Notes under the pieces: model-generated
Told to the model about the DNA's origin: nothing
What the model saw: the letters and a program-made list of their open reading frames with translations, nothing else
Databases searched by the model: none
NCBI GenBank assembly: GCA_038501625.1
Contig: JAZAYU010000125.1
Coordinates: 186,001 to 250,000, forward strand
Length of the DNA stretch: 64,000 nt
Direction of reading: 5' to 3'
Source of the DNA: Corbicula japonica
Taxonomy: Eukaryota > Mollusca > Bivalvia > Venerida > Cyrenidae
Made by a program: the position numbers and the translations under genes
Shown: in pieces, positions 1 through 10,496 of the stretch
Layout: each line of letters starts with the position of its first letter
Numbering within the stretch: the stretch's first letter is position 1

Positions 1-663
1 CATCACAGAAATCCAACAGTCTCCACTTGTGTAAAGAGCAACTTGAAAGATATCGTAGTGAATAAATTTGCATTAAAAACTGCATCTTGTGGCAAGAAAT
101 CATACACGATTTATATAAAAAATATAGCAAGATACGAAACTTGATTAGATCCTCATGTTGCACTTGGGAGGTGTATTTATTTTGCATGACACTTTTGTCA
201 TTAAATTAAAATTAAGACCCATGGCAACTAAGGAATTAATTTCGCTGGTTTACGTGTGATTTGTCGATTACAGGTATCCATAAATTGGCTTGCGAAATTG
301 TGGTTGAACTTTGACTTTGAATAAGTGATAAGAACTAAAAATAAATTCACAGCAAAATAAAAAAAAAGTTTTGTTTTTAAAATATAGCAACTTCAATGGT
401 TTCTTTTATAAAAAGCTTGAAATGTGTTCATTTTGAGTCATGTGTTTGTGAATAAAGGTATGAAAAATAACCAGCAAAAGTGTACATTAAACATTCACTA
501 TCTAAAAGAAAAAAAACACTTGTGTAAACAATTAACTGAGGCAGATGATAGTTTCCTAAACTGGTCTTTAACCATCTATTCCATGAATTTGAATTATGAT
601 GTTTATAATTTGCATTAAAATATGTAGTTGGATATTTTTACTGTGTGACAAATACTGTTATAA
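1..663. other. No recognised feature
   Basis: AT-rich DNA. The short frame at 424-618 lacks protein-like composition. This and the gaps 863-1251 and 1496-1989 presumably belong to an intron or 5' flank of the Nrf-like gene. Confidence 0.5.
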
Positions 664-862
664 TAAACCTTTACTCCATATATACACTTTTACAATGTGT
701 GAACAGTGTAGTCTAGGGCCCAAGATCCTAAAACTAAGATTGGAGACCAGTCTCAAATCTCAAGCATCTGATTGGCTGAAATGGCGACCAGTCGCCATTT
801 CAGCCAATCAGATGCTTGAGACTTGAGACTAGTCTCCGGATTTAGTTTTATGATCTTGGACA
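664..862. mobile_element. Hairpin MITE family A inside a family B fragment
   Basis: 664-712 is the left end of a family B element (ctttactcc... gaacagtgtag). It is interrupted at about 714 by a near-perfect palindrome of about 147 bp whose arms carry CCAATCAG and whose centre is a ...GGCGACCAGTCGCC... dyad. Its ends read GGGCCCAAGATC / GATCTTGG. Confidence 0.75.
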
Positions 863-1251
863 CAGCTAGTGATCTAGGTAGGACTTAAGAAACTTCAGTT
901 GATCAACATCTTTATTACTCAGTCAGTAATATCATAATTTTTTATTGCATTCAGGATATAATATTGTTCTGGGTCATAAATTTCGGTGGCCCTTACATTT
1001 TGTCACACCGTGAGCGATAAAGTATAAATGACTATCTTTCATAACTCAGATAAAACCAATAACCACCAAGATAAACTGTACCCATACTGAAAGATAAATT
1101 ACTTCCTATATGAGTAATACTCAGATTTGAATATAAAGGAGAAATGCAAGGTCTGCTATCTTATTTGTATGGCAGTCTTACTTTTGAATATGTTTATAGC
1201 CCATTCATCTTAGCTGCAATAAAATCCGCTAAATTAATAAAATGGATTTGC

Positions 1252-1495
1252 CTGTTTACCCCATTACTCCATAAATACACCTTTTTTGCATGGCAGAACA
1301 GTGTAGATCCAGATCAGCTGGCACATCCATGCCTTCTGTTCAGGATCTGCATTGTACGCTTTTAAGTCAGAAATAACCTAATAAATCAAAATAGAACAGT
1401 GTAGATCCTGATAATTCAGTATGGATGTGCTAGCTGATCTAGATCTAGACTCTTAACGCACGCGATAAAGGAATATCTATGGAGTAAAGGGTCAA
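1252..1495. mobile_element. MITE family B, diverged copy
   Basis: It begins tttaccccattactcc and ends ggagtaaaggg, with the paired palindromes AACAGTGTAGATCCAGATCA... joined by an 'aataacctaataaatc' linker. Confidence 0.7.
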
Positions 1496-1989
1496 GTGAA
1501 AATATTGGTCACAATCTATGTTTAAATTTGGCCAAAAAAATTTGTTTGAATCTAACTCAATAAATACTAGACGTTAGTTTGGTAGCAAATGATGACAAAT
1601 TGTAGATTAAGCTGAGTAAGTCGTCATCATTCACTATTAACTTGATAAATCATGAACTCTGACATCAAATCAGCAAATGTTCAGCTTAAATTGGTCATTT
1701 ATCATCCAAAATTAAATATTTTCCATGCATTTTTATCATCTCTGTGTCACACTAAGTTGGAAAAGGTCAGAATTGTACACTCTTTGCATGTCATATGGGA
1801 TTTGGAGAAAAGGTTTTGAATCCCCACAGCTGAGACACTTCCGGAATTCCGGATAGTAGCCATTTCAGCCTTAAGGCTTTTCCCACTGAATTAATTAAAT
1901 GGCTTTACCTTTCTGTCCTGAGTTGAGCCATACATCATTTACCATGTATATGTGTGTTTATTGAAATTCATTAACAATATGCTGCATGG

Positions 1990-2580
1990 AACATGGCTGT
2001 TATCCCATGGGTGAACAGTGTAGATCCAGATCTGGGTGCACATCTGGGCAGTCTGATCAGTATTTACACTGTAAGCTTTTGCATTCATTAGGTTATTTAT
2101 GATTAAGAAGCCAGTGCCCAAGGTTATAAAACTGAGCATGGAAACCGGTCTCAAATCTCAAGCATCTGATTAGCTGAAATGGCGACTGGTCGCCATTTCA
2201 GCCAATCAGATGCTTGAGATTTGAGACTGGTTTCCAATCTCAGCTTTATACCCTGTAGCCCTGAAGTGTAGATCCTGATTAAGATGGCACTCTGAAAACT
2301 TAACCCTTTACTCCATGGATATGGCAAACAGTGTAGATCCAGGGTTGAAGGTTACAAAGCTGAGATTGGAAACCAGTCTCAAATCTCAAGCATCTGATTG
2401 GCTGAAATGGCGACTGGTCGCCATTTCAGCCAATCAGATGCTTGAGATTTGAGACTGGTTTCCATGCTCAGTTTTATAACCTTGGGCACTGATCAAGCAT
2501 CACAGATGCGCTGGCTGATTTTGATCTACACTGGTTACTCATGTGATAAAAGATGTATCCACAGAGTATGGGATAAACCA
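1990..2580. mobile_element. Two family B MITEs, each split by a family A hairpin
   Basis: Family B sequence at 2010-2108 resumes at 2266 after a family A hairpin (about 2109-2262). A second family B element starts at about 2302, is interrupted at 2342-2490 by another hairpin, and resumes to about 2575. The hairpins are therefore younger than both hosts. Confidence 0.72.
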
Positions 2581-2719
2581 TAAATAAAGGTCTCTGCTAA
2601 CTTTTTACTCTGTTATCCCATACTTTTGGCCATATATGAACATAATCACTAAAAAAACAGCATAATTGTTCTAAAAATATAAATTTACTGTATGATTTAA
2701 ATATATATTCTTTCTTCAG

Positions 2720-3017
2720 AATATGTCCCAAAACATCAATCAGCATCATCATCATCAACAACAGCAGCAACAGCAGCAGCAGCAGAACTATCCACGCCAA
2801 AGCAGCCTTGAGGCTACATGGCAGGACTTGGTCAATCTGCTTGACCTTCCCTTAGCCAACCAGTCACGAGTTGTCAGCTCCGACCAGGGTCTGATGAACA
2901 ACACTGTTGGCAACCACAGCATGGCCCCTATGCCTAACACCAGCTCGATGCTGATCCAGAACGCTTCTATGCCAACACCAGCCCCAATGAACGGAAATGT
3001 TACGTTTAACAACTCTG
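2720..3017 (+). CDS. NFE2L2-like: Nrf-like exon a: polyQ and WQDL activation motif
   Basis: The acceptor ttctttcttcag ends at 2719 and the donor gtaagt begins at 3018. The exon starts in phase 0 (AAT ATG TCC) and ends one base into a Gly codon. It encodes 99 residues: His4-Gln10, then the aromatic/acidic activation motif, then a Met/Asn/Pro/Ser-rich low-complexity stretch. The ATG at 2723 could start a short isoform if transcription began in the preceding 2.7 kb, but no promoter is evident, so I treat it as an internal exon. Confidence 0.88.
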
Positions 3018-6000
3018 GTAAGTATTTGACATTTTTATGTCGTCCCTTTGAAGAAAAAAAAACACTCGAGGACCAGCCATCAGTCCATCCATCATGAAAA
3101 CTTAACATTAGCTATAACTTAAAAAAAAAATTTCATCAAACTTACAAATTCTAAAGCCATTGACTTGAGAGACACTTATTTTCTACTGAATACTCATTTA
3201 GTTAGTCCCCTATCGGTGTACTGGAGGAGACTAAAGTTTAACCTTTCATCTATCAGTGCGCAAAAACTGGCATAACTCAAAAAGTTGTCTTGAAGAACTT
3301 TTCGCCAAACTTCAAGAGTACATTTTGAGTTATGGCAGTATCCAGGATTTTGTGTAAGGATGGATGTACATGGCAATGTGAAAATTACATACAACCTTTT
3401 ATTTTTCAACTAAAGTCTACAGGCACAAATTATTAATAGGGAGTTTCACAGATAGGGGACACTTGTAAGACCATAAGCCACAAGTAACGGAAATATTACA
3501 TTTATCAACTCCAGAAAGGTCGTTTACTGTTATCTATCAGAGACCAAAATTAAATGTGACACCTGAGTTCACACATTTAACACCTTCAAAGAATCAAAGA
3601 AGTTTTTTATTGCAAGTCCTTTATAAGTCCTCTACAGTTTTTCTTCTATATGTTATCTTAATTAACAGGTTTTTGTTCTGAGAAGATGCTGTAATATAAT
3701 AATAAGTATTCTTATATAAAAGTCATGATACTGGCTGCTAACACTATGAAACCTCCACAGTTTTCGGAAAATTTCCTTCATCTAAATTATCTCCTATAAC
3801 ACTTCTTTTGATTTGAAAATAACCCCTGGCTAGGATAGGACAAAAGAAAGCTGCAGTTAGAATTAAAATCCATTCTCCTACAGAGTTGTGAAGAATATGT
3901 GGTGTATTCTCGTCTAATAACTGTTGTTTAATATTTTGACTTGATTAAAGTCTTTATCCTGTCTTTTTACTCTTGTAATGAAGTCACCACTGGCACACTT
4001 GTAAATAGCATAGTTTTATTTCTTCTTAAGTAGAAGCCATATACCTACAGCTTCCCCTCTCAAATTATGAATTTTTCAATTTCCTCCACAGGTGAAATTG
4101 CCCTTTTTTCCCCATAATTAAATGTCATGAGCCCCTTTCCCTGGATGTAAAAAAGCCCTGAATGAAAAACAGTTCAGTGTTGTCTTGTTTTCCAGGTATG
4201 GTAAGTCAGTGCCACAGATCTCCTCCCCAGAGTTCAGGAATGATGTCCCCTTGTGGCGAGAACTTCAACTCCAGTATGCCCTCTGGCAGCGGACTTGGAA
4301 ATCTCAACTGGGACTCGTGCGGAGACTTCATTTTCCCAAACATCACATCAGATTTCCATGACGATCCCACTGAACCAATCGATAATGTTGATGAACTCTT
4401 ACCTGACCTCATCACCGAAGATGAGCTTGAGGATATTAACTTCTCAGAGATGGGCCTAACCGATGGTCAGTGTAAGATACTTTCTTTTTCTTTCCGGATT
4501 GTTGACATAGAAAAACAACATTCATGAGGTGTGATGGATGTTTGGAAATGATAAGTGGGTGGGCTTATCAGTTTGGATAAGAGGATTACCAGTCAGTTAC
4601 TTTTCGAGGCTTACACAATACTATTTTTCTTTTTTTGGGAATGTTGACAAAGAAATACAAAATTCAGAAGGTGTAAAGTATTTTTCAAAATGCTTAGTAT
4701 GTGGGCTTATCAGTTTGGTCAAGAGAATAGCTTATCTGTCACTTGCTTGCTGAGGGTTTAACAAAATGCAAAATAAACATGTCTGCAGCATTTTGTAAAA
4801 TGGATTCAGTCAGAATGTCTTAGGTCTTGTAGTATTAAAAGAAGTATTAGCAATTGTTTCTATAATAAAGTATATTCTTGAAGATTTAAGTAAAATGCAA
4901 GTAACATTTCAGGAATTTAGGGGATTTTATTGTATTTTCTCTTGTTATTTTACAATAACATCCAGCTTTGGTTGTTTAAGTCTTCTAGCCCAAATTTCAA
5001 TTAGTTTCCAGTTGATGATTTACCTTATATTTTCTTGTGTATGATACATTCGTTTTGAAGTGTTTTAAGTTGTCATTAATATCAAAAAAATTATTCTAGT
5101 ATAATTTGGGTTTTCTTTACAATACTAGAGTAATGACAAAAGACAGCAAAATTTTATTTATTTCATTCGTAAATTATTTCAACTGCTTGTTTGTGTTTAC
5201 AGCACTGACACCTACACCTAGCGGAAACAAAGGTGGTGATGATGCAAGCAGCGACTCTGCTGTGTCCTTCGGCAGTGAGAGTCAGGGATCTCCTGAACAG
5301 GTAGTTATTTTACCTATGAAACCAGCACTGAATTAAACCTTCTTTCCTTTTAATATGGTTGTTATCTATAGACACACAGTGTAGATCTAGATCAGCCGGC
5401 ACATTCGTGCCAACTGATCAGGTTCTACACTTTTTGCTTTTTGATTCATGGGTTTATTTTCTATCAAGAGAAAATAATGTTAAAGAGTGAAGAAAATCAA
5501 TTGTGAATATTTTATCCTGTTTTATTTTGCTTTACAATTATTTTAAAATATCTCATATTACTAATAAGGTATTAAAATCTTTTTTGAGCAATAATCTCTT
5601 TTTTCAGTGTTAAATTCTGAAAATAATAGTTGTTGCAGACTAATTGTTTCTTTGTATTGTAATTTAATTGAGGCACACCACGGGAAAAGGTACCTTTGGG
5701 CAGTTGACGTCAATCCTTGAAACGACGTCATAAAGTTGAGCAGAAGACATTAATTATTATGCAATTCGCGGTAAAAATACCATTTTATTGTCAAAATGTG
5801 TAACAAAATCACTGTTTTGTTATGAGAAAATAATAGAAATTTGAAAGTTCTTTCTAAATATAGTAACAACAAAAATGACACAAAAAATGACCGAAGGTAC
5901 CTTTTCCCGTGGCGTGCCTCAATTAATTTTTTGTCTGTAAAATTTACCTGTTTTTAGTCTAATTCAATGTTTCTTTACTAGTGTATTAATTGAAAAATCT

Positions 6001-9000
6001 TTGTAGTTACCAAAAAATCTTTTAGATTCGCAAGAATAAATAAAACAGTTTTCAGTAAATCTGGAGCTGAAACTAATTTGTAACCAGGTTTTACATCGCA
6101 TTTCTGGGTTGAATGCAAGAGTTCCAAAATGGGGTTTGTTTTGGCAAGTCTTTTTGTAAATTACCAACTTGACAAAATCCCCATTTAATTTTAATATTGC
6201 TTCCCAAAAGGGGTTTTGAGCAACCCCACTGAACCCCTCTCTGGATGCATGTGCAAGCTGATCTCGATCTACAGTGGTGCTAAATGGAAAATTTATATAT
6301 AGAAGCAAATTGATTTGATGAATACGCTCTCACAAAACAAGGACTTTACTACAAAGGTCACATAAGCATTAGAAAGTCGTTTTGTATAAAAACACATCAA
6401 ACACTTGTAAATAAAAAAAAGTTATCTTTCATGATGAAAATAACATAGAACATTTTCAATGAAAAAAACTAAACCTTTCATGATGAAAATAACATAGAAC
6501 ATTTCAATGAAAAAATTAATCTTTCATGTTTAAATATTAAGAATGTCCTTTGTACTTAATTAATGTCTACAAATGGCATGTTCCATCACGAAATTGACAT
6601 TGTTGTATTTCAAATTGATTACTCTGCGTAGGAGTTAGTTTTTAGAAACTGCTAGATGCACGTTTAAAATGATGCATCTGTTATTTGCACTCTCTACAAC
6701 CTTCTGACTTATCAAATTTGAACATGTGAATTACGGTGATTACATGTTAATGATTAATGAGAAAATGCAATACAGTGGTATAATTTTATTTCGCATGGGA
6801 TTTTATTGCTCGTATTTCTTGCTTTTGTAAATGTGCAAAATTAAACCCCAGTCGCAAATTACACTATGTAATATGTCTTATCCCTTTATCCCATGGGATA
6901 TGGCTGTTATCCCATGGGTTAACAGTGTCGATCCAGATCAGGGTTATTTCTGACAATAAAGCTAACAGTGTGAACCTAATCACATGACCTGGATATGCTG
7001 GCTGATCTGGATCTACATTGTTTGCACATATAATCTGTATATAAATGATTTCATGAATCTGTGCCCTTGCACATATTTTATTTGTGCTTTTGCCTAAAAA
7101 TTTATCTCTGCAAAATATAATGAAATCTTAGTATTTCTCAGCATTTTACATACTTTAGCCCTATCCATTATTGTTGTTTTATTTTTTGCAGTGATATAAA
7201 TTTAAAACACCTCTGTCATTTTCTGATAAAATTACAAATTTAAATTAGCCCAAATAAAAAATGTGAATTTTAATTTGCATACCAATTGGATAAATTAATA
7301 ATTAGTGTCAGCATAGAATGTTAATGTGTATCTGTTGCCATTACATGTACACACCGGGATACAATTAGTCGCAAACTGCTGTTTTATTTGCCTTAGTTTT
7401 AATACAATGTATATTGTCTTTAACCCGCTCCTCCATAGATACACCTTTATTGCGTTGGCAAACAGTGTAGATCCAGATCAGCCAGTACATCTGTGTCATC
7501 TGATGAGGATATGCACTGTTCTTATTTTGATTCGTTAGGTTATTTCTGACAAAATGCGACCAGTGCAGATCCTGATCAGACAGCACGGATGTGCTGGCTG
7601 ATCTGGATCTACACTGGTCGCACATTCGTAAAAATGCGTTTTTATGGAGGAAAGGGTTAAAAGGGGAAAAATTTAAATTTAGTGTATGTCATAAGAAAAC
7701 ATTTCTGTGATTGTAAAAGAATGTGAAAGGGAAGTTAAAACTCTGATTCAAAGCACTGGTTGTATATAGTTTAACCCTTTATTCCATTGAAACAGCTTTT
7801 ATTGCATGTGCCAACAGTGCCATCTGATCAGGATCTAAACTGTTCACTTTTAGATTCATAAGGTTATTTCTAACAGAGATGAACATGGTAGATCCAGATC
7901 AGATGGCTTGAATATATATATATATGGAGAAAAGGTTTATCTTGAAATAAAACCTACCTACGCCACCTTTGAGAACTTTGTCTAATAGTGGGGTAGTCAT
8001 AAAAATGTGATGTACCGTATTTGACAGGCAGGGGTTCTAATTGCTGCTAAAGCATTCAGCCATTTATAGGCAAATTACCCCAAATTTAAGAAAAAAATTA
8101 CCTTTTAGTTTAAATGGAAGGGGTCAAAATAAGGCTCTTTGAGAATTTCAAAAGTCAACAGGTGATCTCCTGTGTCAGATTCAAACAGGTTGGTCTTTAT
8201 TTGGAGTTTTATTGCATGTGACTGCTTATAACAAGATAATACAGTTGAAGTTTATGTATACACATTTTCTGTTTTTCAGAACGACTTTAGTGATTCTGCT
8301 ATGTCCCCATTTGATGGTCTTGAGGGCGCAACTGGGGGCCAAGAGGCTTCACGGTTCTCAAAAATAAACAAGTACGACCCAGATGACTTTAAATACAGTA
8401 ACTCATGCAGTTACAGCAGTGGCGGTGACAGTAACGGCTCAAACTTTAGTGCCTCTTCAAACGACACAGGCGGTGGTAGCAGTTTCGGCCAGAGTAATGG
8501 TCACGGGTGCTACAGCCCTGGAGGTAACGGACATGTCAACCATAATCATACATATCCACTTAAACCTGGGGCCGACCCCAGAGACATTAAACGCAATCCA
8601 TATAACAACAATAAAGAGGGAAAACACAAGGGTCCGCAATCAAAAGATAATAAAAGAGTCGAAGAATTGAAAATTCCCTTCACTGTGGATCAAATAGTGA
8701 ATTCCCCCGTTGAAGAATTTAACGAGATGATAACGCGGCATAAATTTACCGATCAACAGTTACAGCTTATCAGAGACATTCGACGAAGGGGTAAAAATAA
8801 GGTGGCGGCACAAAACTGCCGTAAAAGGAAAATAGGGGTAATCGAACATTTAGAGGATGAGATGACGTCGATGGAAAGAATGAGGGATAAGTTGTTACAT
8901 GAAAGACATATTATGGATAAACAAACCCGCGAGATGAAGGAAAAATTGGGATTGTTGTATTCGGAAATATTCCATTCTTTACGAGATGAGCATGGGCAGC

Positions 9001-9119
9001 CGTATGATCCAGCGCGGTATTCATTACAACAGTCCAGCGATGGAGATGTTTTTCTGGTCCCACGTAACTACACATCAGAAGAAGAACTGAACAAAAAGAG
9101 AAAAGGTGAAAGGAAGTGA
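2720..9119 (+). CDS. NFE2L2-like: Nrf/NFE2L-type cap'n'collar bZIP transcription factor, 3' four exons
   Basis: CNC-bZIP factors heterodimerise with small Maf proteins at antioxidant response elements in the nucleus and drive detoxification, redox and proteostasis genes. Coding exons join 2720-3017, 4196-4471, 5203-5300 and 8280-9119; every junction has AG/GT and a consistent phase, giving 503 residues and a TGA stop. Seen, numbering from 2720: polyQ (8-22); a WQDLVNLLDLPL motif (34-45) resembling the W-[EQ]-[ED]-L activation motif of Nrf1/Nrf2/p45; an acidic stretch rich in D/E/L (152-184); a Ser/Gly/Asn-rich linker; CNC domain (about 352-391); basic region RRRGKNKVAAQNCRKRK (392-408) with the conserved Cys; leucine zipper (409-455); and VFLVP (481-485), as in the Neh3 end of Nrf2. 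The frame is open through the acceptor at 2719, so earlier exons probably exist outside the window; no DLG or ETGE Keap1-binding motif is visible. Invertebrates usually have one Nrf co-ortholog, so 1/2/3 cannot be told apart. Confidence 0.93.
2741..2785 (+). repeat. Coding CAN microsatellite (Gln-His4-Gln10)
   Basis: Fifteen consecutive codons CAG, CAT x4, then mixed CAA/CAG x10 lie in frame inside the Nrf-like gene. Mixed codons reduce slippage, but the tract is likely length-polymorphic. Confidence 0.9.
4196..4471 (+). CDS. NFE2L2-like: Nrf-like exon b: acidic transactivation region
   Basis: The acceptor is ttttccag (ends 4195). The exon completes the Gly codon and encodes about 91 residues ending in an acidic, Leu-rich block (DELLPDLITEDELEDINF), which is likely a transactivation segment. 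Two donors lie 6 nt apart: gtcagt at 4466 and gtaaga at 4472. Both leave phase 1 and both join exon c in frame; the second has the better +3 to +5 bases, so I end the exon at 4471. Confidence 0.85.
5203..5300 (+). CDS. NFE2L2-like: Nrf-like exon c: Ser-rich, degenerate phosphodegron
   Basis: The acceptor tgtttacag ends at 5202 and the donor gtagtt starts at 5301; the phase changes from 1 to 0. The exon encodes 32 whole codons, including SSDSAVSFGSESQGSPEQ, which aligns in position and composition with the Nrf1/Nrf2 DSGIS/DSGLS region recognised by beta-TrCP after GSK3 phosphorylation. Ala replaces the Gly of a canonical DSGxxS, so the function is inferred. Confidence 0.85.
5667..5924. mobile_element. 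MITE family G in Nrf-like intron 3
   Basis: A 258-bp element with inverted ends of about 31 bp (AATTGAGGCAC...GGGAAAAGGTACCTT). Inside are a perfect CRE octamer TGACGTCA (5705-5712) and a CGACGTCA nearby. A second copy in the opposite orientation lies at 19476-19732. Confidence 0.75.
6420..6530. repeat. Tandem duplication of about 55 bp
   Basis: Two adjacent copies of ctttcatgatgaaaataac followed by atagaacattt, in Nrf-like intron 3. Confidence 0.75.
6880..7030. mobile_element. MITE family B fragment
   Basis: Family B ends (ccctttatcccatggg, aacagtgt...gatccagatca) with a deleted first palindrome, in Nrf-like intron 3. Confidence 0.6.
7424..7656. mobile_element. MITE family B, complete copy in Nrf-like intron 3
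   Basis: A 233-bp element flanked by TTAA on both sides (7420-7423 and 7657-7660), beginning CCCGCTCCTCCATAGATAC and ending TATGGAGGAAAGGG. Two palindromes containing GTAGATCCAGATCAG / CTGATCTGGATCTAC are joined by a 'gattcgttaggttatttctgac' type linker. Confidence 0.82.
7770..7945. mobile_element. MITE family B, degenerate copy
   Basis: It begins taaccctttattcc, keeps the linker 'gattcataaggttatttctaac' and half palindromes, and has lost the right end. Confidence 0.55.
8028..8190. mobile_element. hAT-like MITE fragment (CAGGGGTTC family)
   Basis: It starts CAGGGGTTCTA and shares 'aaattaccccaaatttaagaaaa' and 'ggtcaaaataaggct' with the element at 61519-61727. The right end is degraded; it lies just upstream of the last Nrf-like exon. 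Confidence 0.5.
8280..9119 (+). CDS. NFE2L2-like: Nrf-like terminal exon: CNC domain, bZIP, Neh3-like tail
   Basis: The acceptor tgtttttcag ends at 8279 and the phase is 0. The exon encodes 279 residues to TGA at 9117-9119. Order: NDFSDSAMSPFDG, a second D-S-A-x-S echo (residues 225-237 of the window protein); a Gly/Ser/Asn/His-rich spacer; the CNC domain at 8661-8780; the basic region at 8781-8831; heptad zipper to about 8975; the HSLRDEHGQPYDPARYSLQQ block typical of Nrf proteins; VFLVP at 9048-9062; then a Lys/Arg-rich tail. This is the most conserved part and carries the family assignment. Confidence 0.95.
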   Translation, partial: NDFSDSAMSPFDGLEGATGGQEASRFSKINKYDPDDFKYSNSCSYSSGGDSNGSNFSASSNDTGGGSSFGQSNGHGCYSPGGNGHVNHNHTYPLKPGADPRDIKRNPYNNNKEGKHKGPQSKDNKRVEELKIPFTVDQIVNSPVEEFNEMITRHKFTDQQLQLIRDIRRRGKNKVAAQNCRKRKIGVIEHLEDEMTSMERMRDKLLHERHIMDKQTREMKEKLGLLYSEIFHSLRDEHGQPYDPARYSLQQSSDGDVFLVPRNYTSEEELNKKRKGERK

Positions 9120-10228
9120 CCTTCCGTAGAACATTTGACAAGCATTTAGTGATAAAGTGACCATGTGATGTGTAAGCTTAAGATGTGCTAGATTTATTCT
9201 GTGAGTTATGCAGTAATGGGTTGTACAATTCAAATTATATATGTACATAATTTAGTTGTGACTTACATATATATGTTGCCCAGGTACTTAACAAACTGTT
9301 GTAGTTATTTAACTCTATACAGAATGATTGGAAGGTAGATAAACAATGTGATACGAACACACAGGGTGCTAAACAACGAAGTGCTAGGAACACACCGAGA
9401 TGGGAAAGGAACACAGAATGGGAATGTTTATTTTTGCGGGGTTTTGACCTACAAAAAATACATTAATAGAAAACTGGACATGCTTTAGAGATGTACTGTA
9501 CATTATAACTAAATTAACTGGTTTAAAACCTAATTTCTGTCACTAGAGCTGTCTGAGCTGAATGGCTTCATTAGTTTGGAAAGCATTCAGTATCCACTTT
9601 GTATCTGATACAGTGAGTAGATGGTTTAGAATTTTCTCATTTGTTTGTTCACCTGAAAAATGGTACTGCAAGACCCCTCCGTAAAATTTCTGGTTTCGCC
9701 TCGGGACTTTTTTTGGCATCTCTGTGAAGTAAAGATGCTTTGATCAGGTGTCTCGGAGTTAATGAAGTGCTAATGTTAGTGAACCATGCTTAAAAGCATT
9801 GCATTTTCACTGTAGATTCATGTTATATGTATACGCTTGATTTTTCTCAACATATCATTTTACTGTGCATGTATTCACTGCTGCCTCTTAAACTTACCTC
9901 TATCCGTTTCCGACTGTCTCTATGGCAACCAAGCAGTAGCATTCTGCACCTTTTTCATGTATTTCTTGCAATCTGATCAGGTTACAATATTAATAGCCCT
10001 GTTTTCTCAGATCCAGATAATGAGAGTTTCATCGTACATAAGATCTCAGTATCTCCTTTGATATAAGCCGTTAAATCGTAACTTTGACATTTTATTCAAC
10101 TTGCTATTTTCAATCGGGTTTTGACGTCTATGAAAGTTGTTAGATTTTATTTATTACATGTTAGATTGTTCGCATTAAAGCAGTGTTTGTCTTGAGAATA
10201 GTTTTGAGAAGTATGCTTTAATTTAACA
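9120..10228 (+). other. Probable 3' UTR / 3' flank of the Nrf-like gene
   Basis: Nothing with coding character follows the stop for over 1 kb, and no strong AATAAA appears right away. Candidate AATAAA hexamers downstream are at 11097-11102 and 15084-15089, the latter followed by a T/GT-rich stretch. If either is used, the transcript would run through several hairpin MITEs. The 3' end is not determined by sequence alone. Confidence 0.4.
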
Positions 10229-10232
10229 TTAA

Positions 10233-10466
10233 CCCTTTCCTTGATATATAGGCATTTTTACGCATGTGCGACCAGTGTAGATCCACATCAGCCGGCACAT
10301 CCGTGCCGTCCGATCAGGATCTGTACTGGTCGCATTTTGGTCAGAAATAACATAATGAATCAAAAAGCAAACAGTTTAGATCCTGATCAGACAGCACGGA
10401 TGTGCCGGCTGATCTGGATCTAAACTGTTCGCCCTAGCAGTAAAGGTGTATCTATACAGGAAAGGG
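10233..10466. mobile_element. MITE family B, complete copy
   Basis: A 234-bp element with TTAA at 10229-10232 and 10467-10470, ends CCCTTTCC / GGAAAGGG. TTAA target duplication and CCC-starting ends are hallmarks of piggyBac-type elements. There is no transposase, so it is non-autonomous. Confidence 0.85.
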
Positions 10467-10496
10467 TTAAAAGCTTACGTTTTGTCCTCTCTACTA

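Noticed and set aside
4206..4459. Antisense and alternative-frame open frames over Nrf-like exon b
   Set aside because: They are shadows of the conserved sense frame and lack any family similarity.
8383..8670. 95-codon frame overlapping the last Nrf-like exon
   Set aside because: Thr/Val-rich frame-shifted reading of the Ser/Gly spacer.
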